Translations under genes and position numbers: made by a program
Shown: positions 7,948 to 15,762 of the stretch, in pieces
How positions within the stretch are numbered: the first letter of the stretch is position 1
How the letters are laid out: every line of letters begins with the position of its first letter
NCBI GenBank assembly: GCA_016218815.1
Contig: JACRCX010000011.1
Coordinates: 1-62,039, forward strand
DNA length: 62,039 bases
From: Deltaproteobacteria bacterium
GTDB lineage: Bacteria > Myxococcota_A > Polyangia > DRWM01 > JAAZOP01
Reading direction: 5' to 3'
Notes under the pieces: generated by a model
The model's database searches: none
What the model was told of the DNA's origin: nothing
Seen by the model: the letters and a program-made list of their open reading frames with translations, nothing else

Positions 7948-8010
7948 AGAAGGCGATTGAGTTTGGCGGGGTCGCGGCAGGCGCGCATGATGGCGGCGAC
8001 GGGTTCGGGG
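7948..8010 (-). pseudogene. remnant of an Rpn-like gene (3' part)
   Basis: On the minus strand this encodes PEPVAAIMRACRDPAKLNRL, matching the conserved end of the two Rpn-like genes at 5724 and 9165. No other part of the gene is present. A small hairpin (CGCCGCC/GGCGGCG) lies just upstream at about 7921-7937. Confidence 0.7.
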
Positions 8011-8088
8011 CCTCGTCGTGTGCCGCGAGGAGTTGGTGGGCGGCGCGTCTGTTCCTTGCCCGTTCGCGTTTGACCGCGGGCGAGAGGA

Positions 8089-8724
8089 ATGGGCTTCGGG
8101 AGGATGGCGGCGGCGGCGGTGTTGACCGATGCGGCCACGCGCGGCGCCTTGCAGCGCGGGTTCGAGGACTTGATGAAGGTGTACGCGGCGGCGCTTTGCG
8201 CGCCGCTGGTGGGGGGGGCTGTGGTGCCGGCCGGTTTCTCCGGCCGCTTCGCCGACGCGATGGCGAAGCCGGCGCTTGAAAAGCTGTTCGGGTTCCTGGT
8301 GTGGCTGGCGCCGCAGGTCACGGCGCCCGAGGTGGCGTCGGTGCAGCGCCACATCATGGAAGCCGAACGCGGCGGGCGGGGATGGCTGGGCCGCATGGTT
8401 TCGCTGCGGGACCTCTGGACGCCCCCGGCCGGCGGGCCCCCGGAGGAGACGGTCGCCGAGGCTCTCGACCTGTGGCGCGCCGCGCCTTCGTTCCTGCGCC
8501 AGGAGGGGGTCGACGTGGCAATCGGGGCCGAGGCGTTCTGGTCGGAAGGAGGACGAAGGATCGGGCTGGCGCCGTTCGCGTGGGGCGCAGGCCGCCGGCT
8601 GGTCGTCTTCTCCGAGTTCCGGCCGCCGGACCGATTGGAGTTCGAGTTGCCGAATCCGCAGATGCAGGACCGCTTCGCCGCGGTGTGGGCGCAGTTGCGC
8701 GCCCGCGACGGGGCGCCGGTGTAG
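8089..8724 (+). CDS. hypothetical protein
   Basis: A 211-residue protein of no family I recognise. It lacks an obvious signal peptide or transmembrane segment and is Trp-, Phe- and Glu-rich in the second half. Third-position GC is high and the frame is free of stops, as expected for a real gene here. An alternative start is the ATG 15 bp downstream. It stands alone between a hicBA pair and a DUF433 gene, so it may be accessory cargo. No function is proposed. Confidence 0.55.
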   Translation: MGFGRMAAAAVLTDAATRGALQRGFEDLMKVYAAALCAPLVGGAVVPAGFSGRFADAMAKPALEKLFGFLVWLAPQVTAPEVASVQRHIMEAERGGRGWLGRMVSLRDLWTPPAGGPPEETVAEALDLWRAAPSFLRQEGVDVAIGAEAFWSEGGRRIGLAPFAWGAGRRLVVFSEFRPPDRLEFELPNPQMQDRFAAVWAQLRARDGAPV

Positions 8725-8773
8725 GGCACCGCTCGGCAATAACCTTGCCATTCCGGCCGCCGATCCATCCCCG

Positions 8774-8815
8774 CCGGCCACCAGCCGCCGGCCGCGCCGC
8801 CTGCGGCGCGATCCG
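8774..8815. repeat. GC-rich hairpin repeat, copy 2
   Basis: Matches the repeat at 2655-2703 and lies between genes. Each copy is near a DUF433 gene: inside the end of one, and about 70 bp before the other. Confidence 0.55.
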
Positions 8816-8882
8816 GGACGACCCGCTCGGGTTGACGGTCCGGCTATCGACCCCTGGACTTCCGGACGGAGAGGGTGGCGTC

Positions 8883-9113
8883 ATGAGCGGTCTTGCTCGG
8901 ATCACGTTCGACCCGCAGGTGATGGGCGGCAAGCCCTGCATTCGGGGCTTGCGCGTCACGGTCGGCACGATCGTAGGTCTGGTCGCCGCCGGCCACTCGA
9001 CCGAGGACATCCTGCGCGCCTACCCCTACCTGGAGGCGGAGGACGTTCGGGAGGCGCTGTCCAACGCCGCGTGGCGGGTCGAGGAGGCCGAGGTGCCCCT
9101 CGATCGCCCATGA
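8883..9113 (+). CDS. DUF433-domain protein (antitoxin-like)
   Basis: A 76-residue complete DUF433 protein: RITFDPQVMGGKPCIRGLRV, T-V-x-x-I-V-x-L-V-A-A-G, D-I-L-x-A-Y-P-x-L-x-x-E-D-V-x-E-A-L. A ribosome site (ggagagggtgg) precedes the ATG. In most genomes such a gene is followed by a DUF5615 PIN-like toxin; here it is followed by the end of an Rpn-like pseudogene. A 22-codon DUF5615 scrap exists 2.2 kb away at 11308. It may be an orphaned antitoxin. Confidence 0.8.
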   Translation: MSGLARITFDPQVMGGKPCIRGLRVTVGTIVGLVAAGHSTEDILRAYPYLEAEDVREALSNAAWRVEEAEVPLDRP

Positions 9114-9309
9114 GATCCTGATCGACTTGCGGCGACTGTTCGCGGTGCTGTGGTGACAGGACTGCTACCTGGTGAGTTCGTCGGCGGAAGCGACCAGGGT
9201 GGCGCGGCGGAGGAGGCGATCGAGTTCGGCGGGATCGCGGCAGGCGCGTACGATGGCGGCGACGGGTTCGGGGACGGCGAGTCCGCGCGCGGCCAGGACG
9301 GCTAGAACG

Positions 9310-9405
9310 GCCTCGGCCTTGCCTTCGGCCTTGCCTTCGGCCTTGCCTTCGGCCTTGCCTTCGGCCTTGCCTTCGGCCTTGCCCTTGGCTTCGCCCTCGG
9401 CCCGG
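9310..9405. repeat. 12-bp tandem repeat encoding K-A-E-G units, copy 2
   Basis: About seven units of the same 12-bp repeat as at 5872-5992, with one K-G variant unit near the right end. Confidence 0.75.
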
Positions 9406-9786
9406 CCCTGGTCCACCAACCGTCGGAACAGCTCGCTCTGGTATTCGTAGTTCGTGCTCATCCGTTCCTCCCACGCCAGCCGGGCTACCTCTGGCAGCAG
9501 GCTGATCATGAGGTCGATGCAAATATACCACGGGTCAAGCCGCTGGGACAGGAGGGCCTCGGCGGCGACCCTGCAGATCGCCGGCCCCTCCGGATCCTTC
9601 GCGTGGGCCAGCGCGCTCAGCACTGCCAGCTCGGGCGCGGCGCGCGCCGCCTCCGGGTCCGTGACCAACGGGATGTGCCTTGGCCCGATGACGACGGGTC
9701 GCAGGTGCATTACGCCCATGTCGATCGCCTGCTCGCTCCAGGCGGCAACGGCCTCGTCGACGGCCACGACGAGGAGCCAGACGGGG

Positions 9787-9834
9787 CCCTTCGACTTCGC
9801 TCAGGGCAAGCCCTTCGACGTCGCTCAGGGCAAG
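9787..9834. repeat. two tandem REP-like insertions, type 1
   Basis: Two 24-bp units, CCCTTCGACTTCGCTCAGGG and CCCTTCGACGTCGCTCAGGG, each followed by CAAG. They are absent from the equivalent site in the paralogue at about 6390. They break the reading frame of the Rpn-like gene. Confidence 0.8.
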
Positions 9835-10144
9835 CAGGCGGCTCCACAGCATCGAGACGTACTGCGGCCAGGAGGCGTGCTTCTCGGGGTCCGGGGCGAG
9901 TTGCACCTCGACGATGATCGCCAGCTCGGAGCACGGGGCGCCGAGCTCGACGACGAGGTCGGCGCGGTACTCGGGGGGTTGGAGCTGGGCGAAGGTCTGG
10001 GCGGAAGTTCGGGCGGTAACGGCGCATGCAGGATCGATCGGGAGCCCGGTGGCGCGGGAGAGCAGGTCGGCGGCGAGCGTGGGTCTGGTCCGGAGGAGAT
10101 CGATGAGTTGTTCGTGGAGGGGCGAAGGCAGGACGCTGGACCGC

Positions 10145-10984
10145 ATGTTTCTTCTGCGCCCGGACGACTTCGTCACGCGGGTCTTCTGGTTCTGCCTCGC
10201 CTATGCCGCGGCGCAGTGCAACGTCCTGGTGCACGGGTTCGTGTGCCTGAGTGACCACTACCATCTGGTCGTGACCGACCCGAACGGAGTGCTGCCGGTG
10301 TTCATGGAGCGCCTGAACACGCTGCTGGCCCGCGCGCTCAACGCGTATCGCGGGCGTTGGGAGTGTTTCTTTTCGCCTGGGAGCTACAGTGCGGTGCGGT
10401 TGGAGACGCCGGCGGATGTTCTGGACAAGTTGATCTACGTGCTAGCGAATCCGGTGTCGGCCGGGCTGGTGGAGCACGGTGCGGAGTGGGCGGGCGCGAC
10501 GAGCGTGGGATGGAGGTTCGGGGAGAGGCGGGAGTTCGAGCGACCGGGGGGACGTTTCTTCGATGCCGGCGGGTGTCTGCCGGAGAGGGTGGGGCTGACG
10601 CTGGCGCCGCTGCCGGGGTACGACGAGCTTCCGGCTGGTGGGTTGGACGAGTTGGTTCGGGAGCGGCTGATGGCGCGGGAGACGGAGGTCCGGGAGGGAT
10701 TCCGGGTGGCGGGCCGGTTGTTCCTGGGGATGGACGGGGTGATGCGGTTTGATCCGAGCGATCGGCCGCGGACGTTCGAGCCGCGGCGGGGGATCAACCC
10801 GCGAGTGGCGGCCAGGGGCAGGGACGAGCGTCTTGGTGCGATCGGGCGGTGGGTGGGTTTCCTGAGGGAGTACCGGGAGGCGTGGCGCCGTTGGCGGGGG
10901 GGCGACCATGGGGCGATGTTTCCCTTCGGCACGTGGCTGATGCGGGTGCGGCATCGCGCGGCGTGCCAACCTGCTCCGAGCTGA
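10145..10984 (+). pseudogene. REP-associated tyrosine transposase (RAYT/Y1 type), N-terminally truncated
   Basis: The translation carries the Y1 transposase HUH-type motif in HGFVCLSDHYHLVV, followed by F-M-x-x-L-N-x-x-x-A-R-A-L-N-A, then VLDKLIYVLANPVSAGLVE and E-W-x-G-A-T-S, all typical of REP-associated transposases. The C-terminus (FPFGTWLMRVRH) looks complete. The usual N-terminal strand and R-R-C-x-x-R-x-F-type segment are missing: the gene begins at MFLLRPDD where it abuts the 5' end of the Rpn-like gene at about 10138. RAYTs mobilise REP hairpins; the many REP-like units in this window make it a plausible former mobiliser. Activity is doubtful. Confidence 0.75.
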
Positions 10985-11085
10985 CCTCGACAGGGGCCCT
11001 GGTTCGGCGGCCGGACGTCCGGCTGGGGCGGCGGTGTGCGCATCGGTCTCCAGGGGGGCCGCGGAGGGAGGAATGGCGGGCACCG

Positions 11086-11294
11086 GCGGGCGGGCCGAGG
11101 AGGCGAGGCCCGTCGGCCGGTGCCCGCCCGCCCTTCGGCCGGGCTGCTTTCGGGCTGCCTCGCGAGCGATTGCCTGGGACTGGGGGGCCCGCGGGCGGGC
11201 CGAGGTGGCGAGGCCCGCCCGCCGGTGCCCGCCCGCCCTTCGGCCGGGCTGTTTTCAGGCTGCCTCACGAGCGATTGCCTGGGACTGGGGGGCC
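11086..11294. repeat. two tandem copies of a 105-bp GC-rich unit
   Basis: Units at 11086-11190 and 11191-11294 share GCGGGCGGGCCGAGG at the start and GCGATTGCCTGGGACTGGGG at the end, with a few substitutions. Each can fold through GGGCGGGC/GCCCGCCC. No gene is visible in this 440-bp stretch (10985-11425) except the DUF5615 scrap. Confidence 0.8.
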
Positions 11295-11307
11295 GAGCGC
11301 GTAGGCG

Positions 11308-11373
11308 ATGCGGCTCCTGGCGGACGAGAACGTCCCGGGCGACGCGACTCGCAGGAGTGGAGAGAGGTCTTGA
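11308..11373 (+). pseudogene. remnant of a DUF5615 PIN-like toxin (first codons only)
   Basis: The frame starts MRLLADENVPGDATR, the conserved opening of DUF5615 Mut7-C-like toxins with the first acidic residues (D, E) of the PIN-like active site. It then runs out of homology and stops at TGA 11371. DUF5615 toxins normally pair with DUF433 antitoxins, two of which are nearby. Confidence 0.65.
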
Positions 11374-11425
11374 GGCGGGGGTGACGGGATGGGGGGCGCG
11401 TGGGGAAGTGCGGTATCATCCCCTC

Positions 11426-12571
11426 GTGGCGCTTCGAACTTCCCACCGCGTGCTCCTGGGCGTCGTTCGGGCGCAGCCGGATCGGGAGTATCCGCTCGAC
11501 GCGGCGGGGGCGCTGGACGCCGCGGGACGCGCCGAGCTGCTGCGGCTGTTGCGGCAGCACGGGCTTTGCGGGTGGGCGCACCGGGTGTTCGCGGAGGCGG
11601 GGGTCGGGTTGTCCGGCGAGTTGGGGAAGGCGTTGTGGGCGGAGCACGCGCAGAACACGGCGCGGTCGATCCTGGCGCTCGCGGCGTACGAGCGGCTCTC
11701 GCGGTGGTTTTCGGGTGCGGGGATCGAGCACATCCCGCTGAAGGGGATCCGGCTGCTGGAGACGTTGTATCCGGATCCCGGGACGCGGCACCTGAGCGAC
11801 ATCGACGTGCTGATCCGCGAGGCGGACGTGGGGCGTGCGGATGCTGCGTTGCGGGCGGCGGGCTGGGGGGGCGAGGCGCCGGCGATGTGGGAGCGGCAGG
11901 AGCGTTTTGCGCACCACCACGGCTACGAGGCGCCGGCGGGATTCGCGGGGCGGTTGGAGCTGCACTGGCGGGTGACGTCGAGTTTCGGGCGTGGGGTTTC
12001 GGCGAGCGAGTTATGGGAGGGGTCCGCCTTCGCCAAGGCTACGGCGGACAAGGCGGGGACGTTGGAGCGGCGTCTGGCGTGGGCGGTGGAGCTTCACGCG
12101 TTGTTGTTGCACGTGGCGATGCACGGGTACGGCGCGTCGTTGAAGTGGCTGTTGGACCTGCGGAAGCTCCTGGAGCCGCGGTCCGGCGCGTCCGTTTCGG
12201 ATGCGGCGGAGGCGGACCTGTCCGGGGCGCTGGCGTCGTTGGTGAATCGTCATGCGACGTGGTCGCCGAGCTACTTCGCGTTGAGGCTGGTGGCGCAGAT
12301 CTGCGGCTCGTCCCGGGCGGCGGAGCTGGCGGGTGTCGTGCGGCCCTGGGGGGTGCGGGCGCGGGCGTTGGAGGTGTTGGGGACGCCGGAGTGGTTCCTC
12401 GAACGTGGGGCGGTGCTGCGGCGCAAGTGGCCGAGCTACGTCCTGCTGGTGGCGCTCAACGATCGTGCGGTCGATCAGGCGCGGGTGGTGTACGGCGCCG
12501 TGGCGTACAAGCTGGGGGTGGAGGGGGTTCGGGTGCCGCCGGCGTTGGACCGGGTGATGGGGGAACGATAG
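11426..12571 (+). CDS. nucleotidyltransferase family protein (NTP_transf_5-like)
   Basis: A 381-residue protein starting at GTG 11426. HIPLKGIRLLETLY, then RHLSDIDVLI (metal-binding DxD) and later LELHWRV are the hallmarks of the uncharacterised nucleotidyltransferase family PF14907. It probably transfers a nucleotide or phosphate group to an unknown acceptor. A type-2 REP-like unit (12023-12050) inserts SAFAKATADKAG in frame around residue 202 without breaking the gene. Two 5' fragments of the same gene lie at 2289 and 6845, and another family member is at 14700. Confidence 0.75.
   Translation: MALRTSHRVLLGVVRAQPDREYPLDAAGALDAAGRAELLRLLRQHGLCGWAHRVFAEAGVGLSGELGKALWAEHAQNTARSILALAAYERLSRWFSGAGIEHIPLKGIRLLETLYPDPGTRHLSDIDVLIREADVGRADAALRAAGWGGEAPAMWERQERFAHHHGYEAPAGFAGRLELHWRVTSSFGRGVSASELWEGSAFAKATADKAGTLERRLAWAVELHALLLHVAMHGYGASLKWLLDLRKLLEPRSGASVSDAAEADLSGALASLVNRHATWSPSYFALRLVAQICGSSRAAELAGVVRPWGVRARALEVLGTPEWFLERGAVLRRKWPSYVLLVALNDRAVDQARVVYGAVAYKLGVEGVRVPPALDRVMGER
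12023..12050. repeat. REP-like unit, type 2, in frame inside a gene
   Basis: TCCGCC and GGCGGA form an outer stem around a nested GCC-AA-GGC stem. It is distinct from the type-1 units and is read in frame as AFAKATADK. Confidence 0.65.
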
Positions 12572-12612
12572 GCGAGGTACTGGCGGGGGGAGCCGCGCGA
12601 GGTGGATGCAGT
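12572..12612 (+). pseudogene. remnant of a DUF4143 ATPase gene
   Basis: About 38 bp immediately after the nucleotidyltransferase stop match positions 3743-3781 of the DUF4143 ATPase (encoding R-Y-W-R-E-E-P-W-E-V-D), with roughly five differences. It shows that a nucleotidyltransferase and a DUF4143 ATPase were once adjacent. Confidence 0.55.
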
Positions 12613-12616
12613 CGGG

Positions 12617-14566
12617 CTAATGAACGGTGTCGGAGGGCTGGGCGGGGCGGGTGGGGGTGGCGAGGCGGGAGCCCTCGGGTTCGCACATCTCGGGGACGCA
12701 GGTGCGGAGGGCGGCGACGGCTTCTTCGCGGGTGGTGGCGTCGGTGACGCCGGCGATCACGGCGAGGTTCTCAACGACCTTGGGGTACGGGTACTCGGCG
12801 ATGCGGCCGATGTAGATCTTGGGGTGGCGGGTGCAGGCCATGTTCTCGCCCTTGGTCGACAGCTCTTCGAAGAGCTTTTCGCCGGGGCGGACGCCGGTGA
12901 AGATGATGGGGATATCTTCTTCGGCGAAGCCGGAGAGGCGGATGAGGTCGCGGGCGAGGTCGGCGATCTTGACGGGTTCGCCCATGTCGAGGACGAAGAT
13001 CTCGCCGCCCTGCCCCATCGTCGCGGCTTCCATGACGAGCTGGCATGCCTCCGGGATGGTCATGAAGTAGCGCTTCATGTCGGGGTGGGTGACGGTGACG
13101 GGGCCGCCGCGGCGGATCTGTTCCTTGAAGGTGGGGATGACGGAGCCGGCGGAGCCGAGGACGTTGCCGAAGCGGACGGCGACGAATTTCGTCTTGGACT
13201 GGCGGGCGAGGGCCTGGACGTAGATCTCGGCGACGCGTTTGGAGGCGCCCATGATCGAGGTGGGGTTGACGGCCTTGTCGGTGGAGATCATGACGAAGGC
13301 TTCGGCGCCGAAGCGGTCGGCGGCGTCGGCCACCTTCTTGGTGCCGAACACGTTGTTCTTGAGGGCTTCGCCGGGGTTCCATTCCATCATGGGGACGTGC
13401 TTGTGGGCGGCGGCGTGGAAGACGACCTGGGGGCGGAAGCGGGAGAAGACGAGATCCACGCGGTGGGAGTCGCAGACATCGGCGATGACGGGGACGGCGT
13501 CGAGGTTCGGGTGTTCGCGGCGCAGCTCGTTATCGATATCGAACAGGGGGTTTTCGGCCTGTTCGAGGAGGATGATCTGTTCGGGGTCGAAGCGGGCGAC
13601 CTGGCGGCAGAGCTCGGAGCCGATCGAGCCGCCGGCGCCGGTGACGAGCACGCGTTTGCCGCGGAGGAACTTGCCGATGGCCTCGAGATCCAGCTCGACG
13701 GCCTCGCGGCCGAGGAGGTCCTCGATGGTGACCTCGCGGATGCGGGAGATGCCGACCTTGCCCTGGAGGATCTCGTAGATCCCGGGGATGATCTTGACGG
13801 GGAGCGCGGCCTTTTCGCACATCGCGACGATCTTGCGGATGGTGGCGCCCGAGGCGGAGGCGATGGTGATGATGGCCTGTTCGGCGCAGCGTTCCTTGGC
13901 GATCTTCGCGAGCGACGCGGAGTCGCCGAGGATCTTCTTCCCCTGGATGACGGTGCCGATCTTGAGCGGGTCGTCGTCGATGAACCCCACGACCTGGATC
14001 CCCATCTGGGGGTTCTGTTCGACTTCCTTGGCGACCATGACGCCGGCGCGGCCGGCGCCGATGAGGAGGGTCTGCTTCTTGTCCGACGGATCGCAGGTTC
14101 TCGCCTTCCGCTCGGTGCGCTCGGCGAGCCACCGGCGCGCCACGCGCACGCCGGCCACGCCGAGGACGGACAGGGCGAGATCGGCGCCCAGGACACCGAA
14201 CGGGATCGTGACGAACTTGAAGTAGCCGCCCAGGCTCGGACCCAGGATGCGGAGTCCGACGAGGGTCGCGGTCGCGGCTCCGAGGGCCGTGAAGATTCGC
14301 GCCACCTCCCGCAGGCCGATGTAGCGCCAGGCCAGGCTGGGCACACCGAAGGCCGTCAACACCCCAAGTTTCAGGAACAGGACGTAGGGCCAGGTGAACA
14401 CCAACAGCTTGTACTCATCGAGCACCAGCCCGAACTCGAACCTGAGCCCGAAAGCGAGCCAGTAGGCCCCCGACAGAATCACGAGGTCGACAAGAATCTG
14501 GAAACCCCGGATGACGAAACGGCTCACGTCACCCTTGTTGTCTCGCGGGGTAGGTCGGTTCATCAT
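12617..14566 (-). CDS. nucleoside-diphosphate-sugar 4,6-dehydratase/epimerase, membrane-bound (CapD/WbpM/PglF type)
   Basis: A 649-residue protein with four N-terminal transmembrane segments (about residues 25-130), a first Rossmann domain (LLIGAGRAGVMVAKE, near 165) and a second NAD(P)-binding SDR domain (VLVTGAGGSIGSELCRQ, near 305). The catalytic segment STDKAVNPTSIMGASKR carries the M-x3-K variant of the SDR Y-x3-K motif that is typical of FlaA1/PglF/WbpM dehydratases. These act on UDP-GlcNAc at the inner membrane to start deoxy-amino sugars. The gene is the left end of the polysaccharide locus and is divergent from the nucleotidyltransferase at 14700. UDP-GlcNAc as the substrate is inferred from the family. 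Confidence 0.9.
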   Translation of the reverse strand: MMNRPTPRDNKGDVSRFVIRGFQILVDLVILSGAYWLAFGLRFEFGLVLDEYKLLVFTWPYVLFLKLGVLTAFGVPSLAWRYIGLREVARIFTALGAATATLVGLRILGPSLGGYFKFVTIPFGVLGADLALSVLGVAGVRVARRWLAERTERKARTCDPSDKKQTLLIGAGRAGVMVAKEVEQNPQMGIQVVGFIDDDPLKIGTVIQGKKILGDSASLAKIAKERCAEQAIITIASASGATIRKIVAMCEKAALPVKIIPGIYEILQGKVGISRIREVTIEDLLGREAVELDLEAIGKFLRGKRVLVTGAGGSIGSELCRQVARFDPEQIILLEQAENPLFDIDNELRREHPNLDAVPVIADVCDSHRVDLVFSRFRPQVVFHAAAHKHVPMMEWNPGEALKNNVFGTKKVADAADRFGAEAFVMISTDKAVNPTSIMGASKRVAEIYVQALARQSKTKFVAVRFGNVLGSAGSVIPTFKEQIRRGGPVTVTHPDMKRYFMTIPEACQLVMEAATMGQGGEIFVLDMGEPVKIADLARDLIRLSGFAEEDIPIIFTGVRPGEKLFEELSTKGENMACTRHPKIYIGRIAEYPYPKVVENLAVIAGVTDATTREEAVAALRTCVPEMCEPEGSRLATPTRPAQPSDTVH

Positions 14567-14699
14567 CGGTTCCCCACGGGTCGCCGCGCGCCGCGCATCC
14601 GGTCCCTGTTCGTCGGCGTCATCGCCGGGAGTGCTGCCCCGGGCTGGGCGCTGCGCCCGACCTTATCATGGTCGCCACGATCGGCTATGCTGGCGAGCG

Positions 14700-15638
14700 A
14701 TGTCGTCGGAACAGCACCGCACTCCCGCTCCGCAGATTGGCTTGCCGAACGAACCTCGGTCGCCCCCGGCACTTGATCCTCATGCGTTGGCGTCGAACAT
14801 CCTGCTCTGGTCCGCGGCACAACGTGCTCTCGGCGCGTTGGCAGCGGCCGGAATCCGGGCGGCCCCGATCAAGGGAGCCTGGCTCGTGGAACGGGTATAC
14901 CGCGATCCCGCGGCCCGGCGCATGTCCGACGTGGACATCGTGGTGTCACCGGCATCCCGGGAGCGTGCTCACCGGTCGCTGACCGCCGCGGGCTTCGTCC
15001 GGGTGGGGTTGCGGCCAAACCGACCGCATACCGACCGCACGCACATCGCCCACAAGTACGTCCTCGAACATGGCACGTCCGCGGTCCACCTGGACGTACA
15101 CTTCCGCTTGGCTCCCTCGGGCTGGTTGCGCGTTTTCAACGATGAGCTGCTCGATGCCGGGCGTCCCGGCAACCTGAGCCAAATCCCTTGCTGGCACCTC
15201 ACCGACCCGGACAACACGTGCATCGTACTGTACCATCTGGGCCACCACGGATTTACGATCACGCGCGAAGCGCTGGGCGATTTGCCGGCCCTGCGCCGTG
15301 CCGGGCTGCTCAACGACGTTCCCGGCCTTCTGATGCAATGCCGGAAGTGGGGCTGCCTGACGATCGCCTGGCAGGCCCTCGCGCTCATGAACGCCACATT
15401 CCCCGAGGTCGCCGTTCCCCTGCCGCAAGGGTCAGCCCCTCCCCGTCTGTCGCGGCTCTACCTCTCGCGCGTCCTGCGCCCCGGCACCTTCCCCCCGTAT
15501 GCCGCGTCACGGAATGCGCTGTGGGACCGCGTCGTCCACCGCTGGTTCCTGCTCGACTCGACCACCCAGCGACTCCAGGCTCTGGCCGATCCCGCGTGGA
15601 GACTCGCGCGGGATTTCCTGGCCGCGCCCTTCGGTTGA
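14700..15638 (+). CDS. nucleotidyltransferase family protein (NTP_transf_5-like)
   Basis: A 312-residue relative of the protein at 11426, with AAPIKGAWLVERVY, RMSDVDIVVS (metal-binding DxD) and HLDVHFRL. The start at ATG 14700 is preceded by ggcgagcg and matches the family's length; the longer frame overlaps the divergent dehydratase gene. Its place at the edge of the glycan locus suggests a role in sugar or lipid modification, but no substrate is known. Confidence 0.7.
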   Translation: MSSEQHRTPAPQIGLPNEPRSPPALDPHALASNILLWSAAQRALGALAAAGIRAAPIKGAWLVERVYRDPAARRMSDVDIVVSPASRERAHRSLTAAGFVRVGLRPNRPHTDRTHIAHKYVLEHGTSAVHLDVHFRLAPSGWLRVFNDELLDAGRPGNLSQIPCWHLTDPDNTCIVLYHLGHHGFTITREALGDLPALRRAGLLNDVPGLLMQCRKWGCLTIAWQALALMNATFPEVAVPLPQGSAPPRLSRLYLSRVLRPGTFPPYAASRNALWDRVVHRWFLLDSTTQRLQALADPAWRLARDFLAAPFG

Positions 15639-15734
15639 GAGGCCTGGCCGCCGACGGTACCCGGCGTCCCGGTCACGGATCTCCGGAGGCGCATCCGATC
15701 CTCCGGCGGCCCGCCTGCGGGAGCACTGCCGGTC

Positions 15735-15751
15735 GCCCGCGTCCTGCGGGC
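15735..15751. terminator. GC-rich hairpin between convergent genes
   Basis: GCCCGC-GTCCT-GCGGGC lies between the convergent nucleotidyltransferase and E1-beta genes. It lacks a T-run, so a terminator function is only suggested by position. Confidence 0.25.
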
Positions 15752-15762
15752 CCGTGGCGCAA

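Larger units (their letters stand above)
9165..10176 (-). pseudogene. Rpn-like PD-(D/E)XK nuclease gene, copy 2, frameshifted
   Basis: A paralogue of 5724-6715 with the same nuclease core (YRADLVVELG, IIVEVQL), K-A-E-G repeats and conserved end. Two adjacent REP-like units (9787-9834) sit in the codons after MLWSRL and shift the frame, so the N-terminal part (9535-10176) and C-terminal part (9165-9767) are in different frames. The site of damage differs from copy 1, so the two copies were hit independently. The 5' end is also rearranged: homology with copy 1 stops near 10133, where a truncated transposase gene begins on the other strand. Confidence 0.75.

Noticed and set aside
12602..14776. 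A 724-codon plus-strand frame rich in Asp, Gly and Glu
   Set aside because: It mirrors the well-conserved membrane dehydratase on the other strand and has no recognisable domain.
11426..15638. Lasso-peptide-type cluster suggested by NTP_transf_5 nucleotidyltransferases and an AsnB-like gene
   Set aside because: No precursor peptide, PqqD-like recognition element or transglutaminase-like protease was found, and the AsnB-like gene lies among glycan genes.
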